Shown one piece after another: positions 9,354-23,559 of a DNA stretch of 64,000 bases. The position numbers and the translations under genes are program-made. The stretch covers positions 709,304,196 to 709,368,195 of the forward strand of contig CM068367.1 of assembly GCA_034769895.1 (NCBI GenBank), given 5' to 3'. The notes beneath the pieces were generated by a model. That model saw only the letters and a program-made list of their open reading frames with translations, made no database searches and was not told where the DNA came from. Position 1 is the stretch's first letter. Every line of letters begins with the position of its first letter. The stretch comes from Magicicada septendecula (taxonomy: Eukaryota; Arthropoda; Insecta; Hemiptera; Cicadidae).

Positions 9354-12300
9354 AGTACTTAATTTTGATAATTAAAGTATCCTGATAAGAAGCTCATAAT
9401 AATCCACTGTAGAAACGTAGATGAAATAACTCTAAATGAAGAGGCTAGGTTAACGAGGTGGGGGTAATTTTCTATTAATGAAAATTATAGTTGAAGGGGT
9501 AAGGGAGAATTTTTTATGTGTACTAAGTTATCGGCAACAAAGTATTAGTTCTTTGTTAAAATTCCTTCCCGGGCTGTTTAGCCGTAGTCCAATGTTTTCT
9601 GCAAAACCAGACATTTCGGCAGTGCCATCGACTGCCATCATCAGTGAAAATCGATTGCGAATACGTGAGGTGGTATAAACGTGATGTTAGTGACCACAAT
9701 ACTGTCGTTAAGGCTGAAGCAATAAGTGGAAAGTAGTAGTTTCTATGGAAACATTTCATTTCATAAATGATTTTAAATATAAATCTTAGAACATGGAAGT
9801 CATGTATAGTTCTCGAAGGGTAATTTTTATATATGGCAAACGATAACAGCCGCAAATTCAAACAGAATCAAATGATTATTTTCATACAGCTCTAAACTAT
9901 AGAGTTCTCAAGACCTATTGTTTTTGGTAAAGATCGGTTAATGGAAAAGGGTAGTTTACCAGAACGTTTCATGTATTAAAAGGGCATTTTCTATGGCAAA
10001 CGATAACAGCCGCATATTCAAACAGAATCAAATGATTTTTTGCATACATACTTGGTTTGTAGAGTACTCAATACCTGTTGTTTTTGGTGAAGATCGGTTA
10101 ATGGAAAGGGGTAATTTACCAGCATCATTTTATGTCTTAAAAAGGCTATTTACTAATGCAAACGATAACAGCCGCATATTCAAACAGAATCAAATAATTT
10201 TTTGCATACAGCCCTGAATTTTAGAGTTGTCAAGAAAAATTGTTTTTGGTGAAGATGGTTAAGGGAAAGGGATAGTTTACCTGCTACGTTTTTTATCAAG
10301 GTTACTTTTTTTTGGCAAAAGGTAACAGCCGCAAATTCAAACACAATCAAATAGTAATATTTTGCATAAAGCCCTGAAATGTAGAGTTCTCAAGACCTAT
10401 TGTTTTTTGTGAAGATCGGTTAAGGGAAAGGGGTAAATTCTTGGATTTCGTTGTCCATGACGTGTCCGTTACTTAACTAAACCTCTGATGAAGCCTTCTA
10501 AATGTGAAAGCCGGTTTAGGCTGTAAGGAAAACTTTACGTTTTTACTTATAAAACTGTTACTTTACGTTTATACTTATAATGTGTTCCGAGTCGTTAGAA
10601 AAGGGGTAGTTTACCTGCAAAATTTTATGTTTTAAGAAGGGTTATTTTTTCTATGACGAACGATAACTGCCGTAAATTCAAACAGAATCAACTACACTTT
10701 TGCATATCTTTTTGTATTTTACAGAACTCAAGTTCTGTTGATTTTGTTGAAGAGAGGTTAAGGGAAAGGGGTAGTTTACTAGCAACATTTTATGTTTTAA
10801 GAAGGGTAATTTTTTTTGACGAAAGATAACTGCCGTAAATTCAAAGAGAATCAAATAAATTTTTGCATACGTTCCTGAATTGTAGAGAACGCAATTTTTC
10901 GTGAAGTTCGGTTAATGGAAAGGGGTAGTTTACCTGCAACATTTCATGTTGTCACAAGAGAAATGTTTCCATGACGAACGATAACTGCTGCACATTCAAA
11001 CAGAATCAAATTTTTTTTTTGCATGCATCGCTGCATTGTAGAGGACTGAAGGTCTATTGATTTTGGTTAGAACATGGAAGTCATGTATAGTTCTCGAAGG
11101 GTAATTTTTATATATGGCAAACGATAACAGCCGCAAATTCAAACAGAATCAAATGATTATTTTCGTACAGCTCTAAACTATAGAGTTCTCAAGAACTATT
11201 GTTTTGGTGAAGATCGGTTAATGGAAAAGAGTAGTTTACCAGAACGTTTCAAGTGTTAAAGGGCATTTTCTATGGCAAACGATAACAGCCGCAAATACAA
11301 ACAGAATCAATGATTTTTTGCATACATACTTGATTTGTAGAGTACTCAACACCTGTTGTTTTTGGTGAAGATCGGTTAAAGGACAGGGGTAATTTACCAG
11401 CAACATTTTATGTTTTAAAAAGGCTATTTACTATGGTAAACGATAACAGCTGCATATTCAAACAGAATCAAATAATTTTTTGCATACAGCCCTGAATTGT
11501 AGAGTTGTCAAGAAAAATTGTTTTTGGTGAAGATGGTTAAGGGAAAGGGGTTGTTTACCTGCTACGTTTTTTTATCAAGGTTACTTTTTTTTGGCAAATG
11601 GTAACAGCCGCAAATTAAAACACAATCAAATAATAATATTTTGCATACAGCCCTGAAATGTAGAGTTCCCAAGACCTATTGTTTTTTGTGAAGATCGGTT
11701 AAGGGAAAGGGGAAAAATTCTTGGATTTCGTTGTCCAAGACGTGTCCGTTACTTAACTAAACCTCTGATGAAGCCTTCTAAACGTGAAAGCCGGTTTAGG
11801 CTGTAAGGTAAAACTTTACGTTTTTACTTATAAAACTGTTACTTTACGTTTATACTTATAACGTGTTCCGAGTCGTTAGGAAAGGGGTAGTTTACCTGCA
11901 AAATTTTATGTTTTAACAAGGGTAATTTTTTCTATGACGAACGATAACTGCCGTAAATTCAAACAGAATCAACTACACTTTTGCACATCTTTTTGTATTT
12001 TACAGAACTCAAGTTCTGTTGATTTTGTTGAAGAGAGGTTAAGGGGAAGGGGTAGTTTACCTGCAACGTTTTACATTTTAACAATGGTATTATTTATGGC
12101 AAACGATAACAGACGCAAATTCAAAACGAATCAAATAATTTTTTGCATACAGCCCTGAAATGAAGAGTTCTCAAGACCTATTGTTTTTTGTGAAAATCGG
12201 ATAAGGGAAAGGGGTAAATTCTTGGATTTCGTTGTCCATGACGTGTCCGTTACTTAACTAAACCTCTGATGAAGCCTTCTAAAGGTGAAAGCCGGTTTAG

Positions 12301-13535
12301 GCTGTAAGGTAAAACTTTACGTTTTTACTTTTATAAAACTTAGTGTTCCGAGGCGTTAGAAAATGGGTAGTTTACCTGCAAAATTTTACGGTTTAACAAG
12401 GGTAATTTTTTCTATGACGAACGATAACTGCCGTAAATTCAAACAGAATCAACCACACTTCTGCATATCTTTTTGTATTTTACAGAACTCAAGTTCTCTT
12501 GATTTTGATGAAGAGAGGTTAAGGGGAAGGGGTAGTTTACCTGCAACGTTTTATATTTTAACAAGGGTATTTTCTATGGCAAACGATAACAGACGCAAAT
12601 TCAAACTGAATCAAATAATTTTTTACATACAGCTCTGAATTGTAGAGTTCTCAAGACATATTGTTTTTGGTGAAGATCGGTTAAGGGAAAGGGGTAGTTT
12701 AACGACAACGTTTTATGTTTTAACAATGGTATTTTCTATGGCAAACGATAACAGACGCAAATTCAAACAGAATCAAACAATTTTTTGCATACATCCCTGA
12801 ATTGTAGTGTACTCAAAATCTATTGTTTTTGGATAAGATGGTTAAGGGAATGGGGTAGTTTACCTGCAACGTTTTTTTATCAAGGTTACTTTTTTTTGGC
12901 AAACGATAACAGCCGCAAATTCAAATAGGATCAAATAATGTTTTGAATACAGAACTGAAATGTAGTGTTCTCAAGATCTTTTGGTTTTGGTGATGATCGC
13001 TTAAGGGAAAGGGGTAGTATACCGGCAACATTTTATGTTTTAACAAGGTTTAATTTTTTATATGACTAACGATAAATGCCGCAAATTCAAACAGAATCAA
13101 CTACGTTTTTGCATACCTTTTTGAATTAAGGAGAACTCAAGGTCAGTTGATTTTGTTGAAGATCGGATAAGGGAAAGGGGTAGTTTACTTGCAACATTTT
13201 ATGTTTTAAGAAGGGTAATTTTTTTTTGACTAAAGATAACTGCCGTAAATTCAAAGAGAATCAAATAATTTTTTGCATATGTTCCTGAATTGTAGAGATC
13301 GCAATTTTTCGTGAAGTTCGGTTAATGGAAAGGGGCAGTTTACCTGCAACATTTTATGTTGTCACATGAGAAATGTTTTCATGACGAACGATAACTGCTG
13401 CACATTCAAACAGAATCAAATTTTTTTTCATGCATCGCTGCAATGTAGATGACTGAAGGTCTATTGATTTTGGCGAAGATCGGTTTAGAGAAAGGGGTAG
13501 TTTACCTGTAACGTTTTATGTTTTAACAAGAGTAA
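9354..13535 (+). repeat. Higher-order unit 4, type C (4182 bp)
   Basis: S at 9354-9832. V inserts at 10436-10597 (long), 11716-11878 (long) and 12217-12358 (short). J at 11067-11113. One base shorter than unit 1 through a T-run length change near 10810. Confidence 0.93.
11067..11113 (+). repeat. J junction, copy 2
   Basis: Same break point as copy 1, one super-unit further on. Confidence 0.87.
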
Positions 13536-15936
13536 AGTACTTAATTTTGATAATTAAAGTATCCTGATAAGAAGCTCATAATAATCCACTGTAGAAACGT
13601 AGATGAAATAACTCTAAATGAAGAGGCTAGGTTAACGAGGTGGGGGTAATTTTCTATTAATGAAAATTATAGTTGAAGGGGTAAGGGAGAATTTTTTATG
13701 TGTACTAAGTTATCGGCAACAAAGTATTAGTTCTTTGTTAAAATTCCTTCCCGGGCTGTTTAGCCGTAGTCCAATGTTTTCTGCAAAACCAGACATTTCG
13801 GCAGTGCCATCGACTGCCATCATCAGTGAAAATCGATTGCGAATACGTGAGGTGGTATAAACGTGATGTTAGTGACCACAATACTGTCGTTAAGGCTGAA
13901 GCAATAAGTGGAAAGTAGTAGTTTCTATGGAAACATTTCATTTCATAAATGATTTTAAATATAAATCTTAGAACATGGAAGTCATGTATAGTTCTCGAAG
14001 GGTAATTTTTATATATGGCAAACGATAACAGCCGCAAATTCAAACAGAATCAAATGATTATTTTCATACAGCTCTAAACTATAGAGTTCTCAAGACCTAT
14101 TGTTTTTGGTAAAGATCGGTTAATGGAAAAGGGTAGTTTACCAGAACGTTTCATGTATTAAAAGGGCATTTTCTATGGCAAACGATAACAGCCGCATATT
14201 CAAACAGAATCAAATGATTTTTTGCATACATACTTGGTTTGTAGAGTACTCAATACCTGTTGTTTTTGGTGAAGATCGGTTAATGGAAAGGGGTAATTTA
14301 CCAGCATCATTTTATGTCTTAAAAAGGCTATTTACTAATGCAAACGATAACAGCCGCATATTCAAACAGAATCAAATAATTTTTTGCATACAGCCCTGAA
14401 TTTTAGAGTTGTCAAGAAAAATTGTTTTTGGTGAAGATGGTTAAGGGAAAGGGATAGTTTACCTGCTACGTTTTTTATCAAGGTTACTTTTTTTTGGCAA
14501 AAGGTAACAGCCGCAAATTCAAACACAATCAAATAGTAATATTTTGCATACAGCCCTGAAATGTAGAGTTCTCAAGACCTATTGTTTTTTGTGAAGATCG
14601 GTTAAGGGAAAGGGGTAAATTCTTGGATTTCGTTGTCCATGACGTGTCCGTTACTTAACTAAACCTCTGATGAAGCCTTCTAAAGGTGAAAGCCGGTTTA
14701 GGCTGTAAGGTAAAACTTTACGTTTTTACTTTTATAAAACTTAGTGTTCCGAGGCGTTAGAAAATGGGTAGTTTACCTGCAAAATTTTACGGTTTAACAA
14801 GGGTAATTTTTTCTATGACGAACGATAACTGCCGTAAATTCAAACAGAATCAACCACACTTCTGCATATCTTTTTGTATTTTACAGAACTCAAGTTCTCT
14901 TGATTTTGATGAAGAGAGGTTAAGGGGAAGGGGTAGTTTACCTGCAACGTTTTATATTTTAACAAGGGTATTTTCTATGGCAAACGATAACAGACGCAAA
15001 TTCAAACTGAATCAAATAATTTTTTACATACAGCTCTGAATTGTAGAGTTCTCAAGACATATTGTTTTTGGTGAAGATCGGTTAAGGGAAAGGGGTAGTT
15101 TAACGACAACGTTTTATGTTTTAACAATGGTATTTTCTATGGCAAACGATAACAGACGCAAATTCAAACAGAATCAAACAATTTTTTGCATACATCCCTG
15201 AATTGTAGTGTACTCAAAATCTATTGTTTTTGGATAAGATGGTTAAGGGAATGGGGTAGTTTACCTGCAACGTTTTTTTATCAAGGTTACTTTTTTTTGG
15301 CAAACGATAACAGCCGCAAATTCAAATAGGATCAAATAATGTTTTGAATACAGAACTGAAATGTAGTGTTCTCAAGATCTTTTGGTTTTGGTGATGATCG
15401 CTTAAGGGAAAGGGGTAGTATACCGGCAACATTTTATGTTTTAACAAGGTTTAATTTTTTATATGACTAACGATAAATGCCGCAAATTCAAACAGAATCA
15501 ACTACGTTTTTGCATACCTTTTTGAATTAAGGAGAACTCAAGGTCAGTTGATTTTGTTGAAGATCGGATAAGGGAAAGGGGTAGTTTACTTGCAACATTT
15601 TATGTTTTAAGAAGGGTAATTTTTTTTTGACTAAAGATAACTGCCGTAAATTCAAAGAGAATCAAATAATTTTTTGCATATGTTCCTGAATTGTAGAGAT
15701 CGCAATTTTTCGTGAAGTTCGGTTAATGGAAAGGGGCAGTTTACCTGCAACATTTTATGTTGTCACATGAGAAATGTTTTCATGACGAACGATAACTGCT
15801 GCACATTCAAACAGAATCAAATTTTTTTTCATGCATCGCTGCAATGTAGATGACTGAAGGTCTATTGATTTTGGCGAAGATCGGTTTAGAGAAAGGGGTA
15901 GTTTACCTGTAACGTTTTATGTTTTAACAAGAGTAA
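13536..15936 (+). repeat. Higher-order unit 5, type A (2401 bp)
   Basis: S at 13536-14014 and one short V at 14618-14759. Nearly identical to unit 2; unit 2 has AACTCTTGG at the start of V where this copy has AATTCTTGG. Confidence 0.93.
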
Positions 15937-18857
15937 AGTACTTAATTTTGATAATTAAAGTATCCTGATAAGAAGCTCATAATAATCCACTGTAGAAACG
16001 TAGATGAAATAACTCTAAATGAAGAGGCTAGGTTAACGAGGTGGGGGTAATTTTCTATTAATGAAAATTATAGTTGAAGGGGTAAGGGAGAATTTTTTAT
16101 GTGTACTAAGTTATCGGCAACAAAGTATTAGTTCTTTGTTAAAATTCCTTCCCGGGCTGTTTAGCCGTAGTCCAATGTTTTCTGCAAAACCAGACATTTC
16201 GGCAGTGCCATCGACTGCCATCATCAGTGAAAATCGATTGCGAATACGTGAGGTGGTATAAACGTGATGTTAGTGACCACAATACTGTCGTTAAGGCTGA
16301 AGCAATAAGTGGAAAGTAGTAGTTTCTATGGAAACATTTCATTTCATAAATGATTTTAAATATAAATCTTAGAACATGGAAGTCATGTATAGTTCTCGAA
16401 GGGTAATTTTTATATATGGCAAACGATAACAGCCGCAAATTCAAACAGAATCAAATGATTATTTTCATACAGCTCTAAACTATAGAGTTCTCAAGACCTA
16501 TTGTTTTTGGTAAAGATCGGTTAATGGAAAAGGGTAGTTTACCAGAACGTTTCATGTATTAAAAGGGCATTTTCTATGGCAAACGATAACAGCCGCATAT
16601 TCAAACAGAATCAAATGATTTTTTGCATACATACTTGGTTTGTAGAGTACTCAATACCTGTTGTTTTTGGTGAAGATCGGTTAATGGAAAGGGGTAATTT
16701 ACCAGCATCATTTTATGTCTTAAAAAGGCTATTTACTAATGCAAACGATAACAGCCGCATATTCAAACAGAATCAAATAATTTTTTGCATACAGCCCTGA
16801 ATTTTAGAGTTGTCAAGAAAAATTGTTTTTGGTGAAGATGGTTAAGGGAAAGGGATAGTTTACCTGCTACGTTTTTTATCAAGGTTACTTTTTTTTGGCA
16901 AAAGGTAACAGCCGCAAATTCAAACACAATCAAATAGTAATATTTTGCATACAGCCCTGAAATGTAGAGTTCTCAAGACCTATTGTTTTTTGTGAAGATC
17001 GGTTAAGGGAAAGGGGTAAATTCTTGGATTTCGTTGTCCATGACGTGTCCGTTACTTAACTAAACCTCTGATGAAGCCTTCTAAATGTGAAAGCCGGTTT
17101 AGGCTGTAAGGAAAACTTTACGTTTTTACTTATAAAACTGTTACTTTACGTTTATACTTATAATGTGTTCCGAGTCGTTAGGAAAGGGGTAGTTTACCTG
17201 CAAAATTTTATGTTTTAAGAAGGGTTATTTTTTCTATGACGAACGATAACTGCCGTAAATTCAAACAGAATCAACTACACTTTTGCACATCTTTTTGTAT
17301 TTTACAGAACTCAAGTTCTGTTGATTTTGTTGAAGAGAGGTTAAGGGGAAGGGGTAGTTTACCTGCAACGTTTTACATTTTAACAAGGGTATTATATATG
17401 GCAAACGATAACAGACGCAAATTCAAAATGAATCAAATAATTTTTTGCATACAGCCCTGAAATGAAGAGTTCTCAAGACCTATTGTTTTTTGTGAAAATC
17501 GGATAAGGGAAAGGGGTAAATTCTTGGATTTCGTTGTCCATGACGTGTCCGTTACTTAACTAAACCTCTGATGAAGCCTTCTAAATGTGAAAGCCGGTTT
17601 AGGCTGTAAGGAAAACTTTACGTTTTTACTTATAAAACTGTTACTTTACGTTTATACTTATAATGTGTTCCGAGGCGTTAGAAAATGGGTAGTTTACCTG
17701 CAACATTTTACGGTTTAACAAGGGTAATTTTTTCTATGACGAACGATAACTGCCGTAAATTCAAACAGAATCAACCACACTTCTGCATATCTTTTTGTAT
17801 TTTACAGAACTCAAGTTCTCTTGATTTTGATGAAGAGAGGTTAAGGGGAAGGGGTAGTTTACCTGCAACGTTTTATATTTTAACAAGGGTATTTTCTATG
17901 GCAAACGATAACAGACGCAAATTCAAACTGAATCAAATAATTTTTTACATACAGCTCTGAATTGTAGAGTTCTCAAGACATATTGTTTTTGGTGAAGATC
18001 GGTTAAGGGAAAGGGGTAGTTTAACGACAACGTTTTATGTTTTAACAATGGTATTTTCTATGGCAAACGATAACAGACGCAAATTCAAACAGAATCAAAC
18101 AATTTTTTGCATACGTCCCTGAATTGTAGTGTACTCAAAATCTATTGTTTTTGGATAAGATGGTTAAGGGAATGGGGTAGTTTACCTGCAACGTTTTTTT
18201 ATCAAGGTTACTTTTTTTTGGCAAACGATAACAGCCGCAAATTCAAATAGGATCAAATAATGTTTTGAATACAGAACTGAAATGTAGTGTTCTCAAGATC
18301 TTTTGGTTTTGGTGATGATCGCTTAAGGGAAAGGGGTAGTATACCGGCAACATTTTATGTTTTAACAAGGTTTAATTTTTTATATGACTAACGATAAATG
18401 CCGCAAATTCAAACAGAATCAACTACGTTTTTGCATACCTTTTTGAATTAAGGAAAACTCAAGGTCAGTTGATTTTGTTGAAGATCGGATAAGGGAAAGG
18501 GGTAGTTTACTTGCAACATTTTATGTTTTAAGAAGGGTAATTTTTTTTTGACGGAAGATAACTGCCGTAAATTCAAAGAGAATCAAATAATTTTTTGCAT
18601 ATGTTCCTGAATTGTAGAGATCGCAATTTTTCGTGAAGTTCGGTTAATGGAAAGGGGTAGTTTACCTGCAACATTTTATGTTGTCACATGAGAAATGTTT
18701 TCATGACGAACGATAACTGCTGCACATTCAAACAGAATCAAATTTTTTTTCATGCATCGCTGCAATGTAGATGACTGAAGGTCTATTGATTTTGGCGAAG
18801 ATCGGTTTAGAGAAAGGGGTAGTTTACCTGTAACGTTTTATGTTTTAACAAGAGTAA
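15937..18857 (+). repeat. Higher-order unit 6, type B (2921 bp)
   Basis: S at 15937-16415 and long V inserts at 17019-17180 and 17519-17680. Private changes include TATTATATATGG near 17390 and CCTGCAACATTTTACGG near 17700. Confidence 0.93.
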
Positions 18858-21800
18858 AGTACTTAATTTTGATAATTAAAGTATCCTGATAAGAAGCTCA
18901 TAATAATCCACTGTAGAAACGTAGATGAAATAACTCTAAATGAAGAGGCTAGGTTAACGAGGTGGGGGTAATTTTCTATTAATGAAAATTATAGTTGAAG
19001 GGGTAAGGGAGAATTTTTTATGTGTACTAAGTTATCGGCAACAAAGTATTAGTTCTTTGTTAAAATTCCTTCCCGGGCTGTTTAGCCGTAGTCCAATGTT
19101 TTCTGCAAAACCAGACATTTCGGCAGTGCCATCGACTGCCATCATCAGTGAAAATCGATTGCGAATACGTGAGGTGGTATAAACGTGATGTTAGTGACCA
19201 CAATACTGTCGTTAAGGCTGAAGCAATAAGTGGAAAGTAGTAGTTTCTATGGAAACATTTCATTTCATAAATGATTTTAAATATAAATCTTAGAACATGG
19301 AAGTCATGTATAGTTCTCGAAGGGTAATTTTTATATATGGCAAACGATAACAGCCGCAAATTCAAACAGAATCAAATGATTATTTTCATACAGCTCTAAA
19401 CTATAGAGTTCTCAAGACCTATTGTTTTTGGTAAAGATCGGTTAATGGAAAAGGGTAGTTTACCAGAACGTTTCATGTATTAAAAGGGCATTTTCTATGG
19501 CAAACGATAACAGCCGCATATTCAAACAGAATCAAATGATTTTTTGCATACATACTTGGTTTGTAGAGTACTCAATACCTGTTGTTTTTGGTGAAGATCG
19601 GTTAATGGAAAGGGGTAATTTACCAGCATCATTTTATGTCTTAAAAAGGCTATTTACTAATGCAAACGATAACAGCCGCATATTCAAACAGAATCAAATA
19701 ATTTTTTGCATACAGCCCTGAATTTTAGAGTTGTCAAGAAAAATTGTTTTTGGTGAAGATGGTTAAGGGAAAGGGATAGTTTACCTGCTACGTTTTTTAT
19801 CAAGGTTACTTTTTTTTGGCAAAAGGTAACAGCCGCAAATTCAAACACAATCAAATAGTAATATTTTGCATACAGCCCTGAAATGTAGAGTTCTCAAGAC
19901 CTATTGTTTTTTGTGAAGATCGGTTAAGGGAAAGGGGTAAATTCTTGGATTTCGTTGTCCATGACGTGTCCGTTACTTAACTAAACCTCTGATGAAGCCT
20001 TCTAAATGTGAAAGCCGGTTTAGGCTGTAAGGAAAACTTTACGTTTTTACTTATAAAACTGTTACTTTACGTTTATACTTATAATGTGTTCCGAGTCGTT
20101 AGGAAAGGGGTAGTTTACCTGCAAAATTTTATGTTTTAAGAAGGGTTATTTTTTCTATGACGAACGATAACTGCCGTAAATTCAAACAGAATCAACTACA
20201 CTTTTGCACATCTTTTTGTATTTTACAGAACTCAAGTTCTGTTGATTTTGTTGAAGAGAGGTTAAGGGGAAGGGGTAGTTTACCTGCAACGTTTTACATT
20301 TTAACAAGGGTATTATTTATGGCAAACGATAACAGACGCAAATTCAAAATGAATCAAATAATTTTTTGCATACAGCCCTGAAATGAAGAGTTCTCAAGAC
20401 CTATTGTTTTTTGTGAAAATCGGATAAGGGAAAGGGGTAAATTCTTGGATTTCGTTGTCCATGACGTGTCCGTTACTTAACTAAACCTCTGATGAAGCCT
20501 TCTAAATGTGAAAGCCGGTTTAGGCTGTAAGGAAAACTTTACGTTTTTACTTATAAAACTGTTACTTTACGTTTATACTTATAATGTGTTCCGAGTCGTT
20601 AGAAAAGGGGTAGTTTACCTGCAAAATTTTATGTTTTAAGAAGGGTTATTTTTTCTATGACGAACGATAACTGCCGTAAATTCAAACAGAATCAACTACA
20701 CTTTTGCATATCTTTTTGTATTTTACAGAACTCAAGTTCTGTTGATTTTGTTGAAGAGAGGTTAAGGGAAAGGGGTAGTTTACTAGCAACATTTTATGTT
20801 TTAAGAAGGGTAATTTTTTTTTGACGAAAGATAACTGCCGTAAATTCAAAGAGAATCAAATAAATTTTTGCATACGTTCCTGAATTGTAGAGAACGCAAT
20901 TTTTCGTGAAGTTCGGTTAATGGAAAGGGGTAGTTTACCTGCAACATTTCATGTTGTCACAAGAGAAATGTTTCCATGACGAACGATAACTGCTGCACAT
21001 TCAAACAGAATCAAATTTTTTTTTTGCATGCATCGCTGCATTGTAGAGGACTGAAGGTCTATTGATTTTGGTTAGAACATGGAAGTCATGTATAGTTCTC
21101 GAAGGGTAATTTTTATATATGGCAAACGATAACAGCCGCAAATTCAAACAGAATCAAATGATTATTTTCATACAGCTCTAAACTATAGAGTTCTCAAGAC
21201 CTATTGTTTTTGGTAAAGATCGGTTAATGGAAAAGGGTAGTTTACCAGAACGTTTCATGTATTAAAAGGGCATTTTCTATGGCAAACGATAACAGCCGCA
21301 TATTCAAACAGAATCAAATGATTTTTTGCATACATACTTGGTTTGTAGAGTACTCAATACCTGTTGTTTTTGGTGAAGATCGGTTAATGGAAAGGGGTAA
21401 TTTACCAGCATCATTTTATGTCTTAAAAAGGCTATTTACTAATGCAAACGATAACAGCCGCATATTCAAACAGAATCAAATAATTTTTTGCATACAGCCC
21501 TGAATTTTAGAGTTGTCAAGAAAAATTGTTTTTGGTGAAGATGGTTAAGGGAAAGGGATAGTTTACCTGCTACGTTTTTTATCAAGGTTACTTTTTTTTG
21601 GCAAAAGGTAACAGCCGCAAATTCAAACACAATCAAATAGTAATATTTTGCATACAGCCCTGAAATGTAGAGTTCTCAAGACCTATTGTTTTTTGTGAAG
21701 ATCGGTTAAGGGAAAGGGGTAAATTCTTGGATTTCGTTGTCCATGACGTGTCCGTTACTTAACTAAACCTCTGATGAAGCCTTCTAAATGTGAAAGCCGG

Positions 21801-23559
21801 TTTAGGCTGTAAGGAAAACTTTACGTTTTTACTTATAAAACTGTTACTTTACGTTTATACTTATAATGTGTTCCGAGTCGTTAGGAAAGGGGTAGTTTAC
21901 CTGCAAAATTTTATGTTTTAAGAAGGGTTATTTTTTCTATGACGAACGATAACTGCCGTAAATTCAAACAGAATCAACTACACTTTTGCACATCTTTTTG
22001 TATTTTACAGAACTCAAGTTCTGTTGATTTTGTTGAAGAGAGGTTAAGGGGAAGGGGTAGTTTACCTGCAACGTTTTACATTTTAACAAGGGTATTATTT
22101 ATGGCAAACGATAACAGACGCAAATTCAAAATGAATCAAATAATTTTTTGCATACAGCCCTGAAATGAAGAGTTCTCAAGACCTATTGTTTTTTGTGAAA
22201 ATCGGATAAGGGAAAGGGGTAAATTCTTGGATTTCGTTGTCCATGACGTGTCCGTTACTTAACTAAACCTCTGATGAAGCCTTCTAAATGTGAAAGCCGG
22301 TTTAGGCTGTAAGGAAAACTTTACGTTTTTACTTATAAAACTGTTACTTTACGTTTATACTTATAATGTGTTCCGAGGCGTTAGAAAATGGGTAGTTTAC
22401 CTGCAAAATTTTACGGTTTAACAAGGGTAATTTTTTCTATGACGAACGATAACTGCCGTAAATTCAAACAGAATCAACCACACTTCTGCATATCTTTTTG
22501 TATTTTACAGAACTCAAGTTCTCTTGATTTTGATGAAGAGAGGTTAAGGGGAAGGGGTAGTTTACCTGCAACGTTTTATATTTTAACAAGGGTATTTTCT
22601 ATGGCAAACGATAACAGACGCAAATTCAAACTGAATCAAATAATTTTTTACATACAGCTCTGAATTGTAGAGTTCTCAAGACATATTGTTTTTGGTGAAG
22701 ATCGGTTAAGGGAAAGGGGTAGTTTAACGACAACGTTTTATGTTTTAACAATGGTATTTTCTATGGCAAACGATAACAGACGCAAATTCAAACAGAATCA
22801 AACAATTTTTTGCATACGTCCCTGAATTGTAGTGTACTCAAAATCTATTGTTTTTGGATAAGATGGTTAAGGGAATGGGGTAGTTTACCTGCAACGTTTT
22901 TTTATCAAGGTTACTTTTTTTGGCAAACGATAACAGCCGCAAATTCAAATAGGATCAAATAATGTTTTGAATACAGAACTGAAATGTAGTGTTCTCAAGA
23001 TCTTTTGGTTTTGGTGATGATCGCTTAAGGGAAAGGGGTAGTATACCGGCAACATTTTATGTTTTAACAAGGTTTAATTTTTTATATGACTAACGATAAA
23101 TGCCGCAAATTCAAACAGAATCAACTACGTTTTTGCATACCTTTTTGAATTAAGGAAAACTCAAGGTCAGTTGATTTTGTTGAAGATCGGATAAGGGAAA
23201 GGGGTAGTTTACTTGCAACATTTTATGTTTTAAGAAGGGTAATTTTTTTTTGACGGAAGATAACTGCCGTAAATTCAAAGAGAATCAAATAATTTTTTGC
23301 ATATGTTCCTGAATTGTAGAGATCGCAATTTTTCGTGAAGTTCGGTTAATGGAAAGGGGTAGTTTACCTGCAACATTTTATGTTGTCACATGAGAAATGT
23401 TTTCATGACGAACGATAACTGCTGCACATTCAAACAGAATCAAATTTTTTTTCATGCATCGCTGCAATGTAGATGACTGAAGGTCTATTGATTTTGGCGA
23501 AGATCGGTTTAGAGAAAGGGGTAGTTTACCTGTAACGTTTTATGTTTTAACAAGAGTAA
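18858..23559 (+). repeat. Higher-order unit 7, type D (4702 bp)
   Basis: S at 18858-19336, 22 monomers, and four long V inserts at 19940-20101, 20440-20601, 21722-21883 and 22222-22383. J at 21072-21118. The length equals type B plus 1,781 bp, the same increment that separates C from A. It reads as the left part of a B/C-like unit joined through J to a whole second B-like monomer series, as expected from unequal exchange. Confidence 0.9.
21072..21118 (+). repeat. J junction, copy 3 (type D unit)
   Basis: Same break point. The following monomer series is B/A-like (TTTTCATACAGCTC, TTGGTAAAGATCGG) rather than the C-like series (TTTTCGTACAGCTC) seen after the other J copies, which indicates an exchange just right of J. 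Confidence 0.86.

Larger units (their letters stand above)
51..9555 (+). repeat. 9.5-kb super-unit, copy 1 (C-A-B)
   Basis: Measured between identical points of the S block, this interval is 9,505 bp and holds one 4183-, one 2401- and one 2921-bp unit. The following 9,504 bp (9556-19059) repeat the same order nearly base for base. Differences I noticed include CCCGTGCTG versus CCCGGGCTG at the first S, a one-base change in a T run near 1310, ACAAGGGTATT versus ACAATGGTATT near 2575 / 12080, and GATCGTTAAGG versus GATGGTTAAGG near 8659 / 18160. Confidence 0.93.
9556..19059 (+). repeat. 9.5-kb super-unit, copy 2 (C-A-B)
   Basis: Second tandem copy of the super-unit, 9,504 bp. A third copy does not follow: the next unit is the 4702-bp D type, so the super-repeat is interrupted at the B-to-D junction. 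Confidence 0.93.
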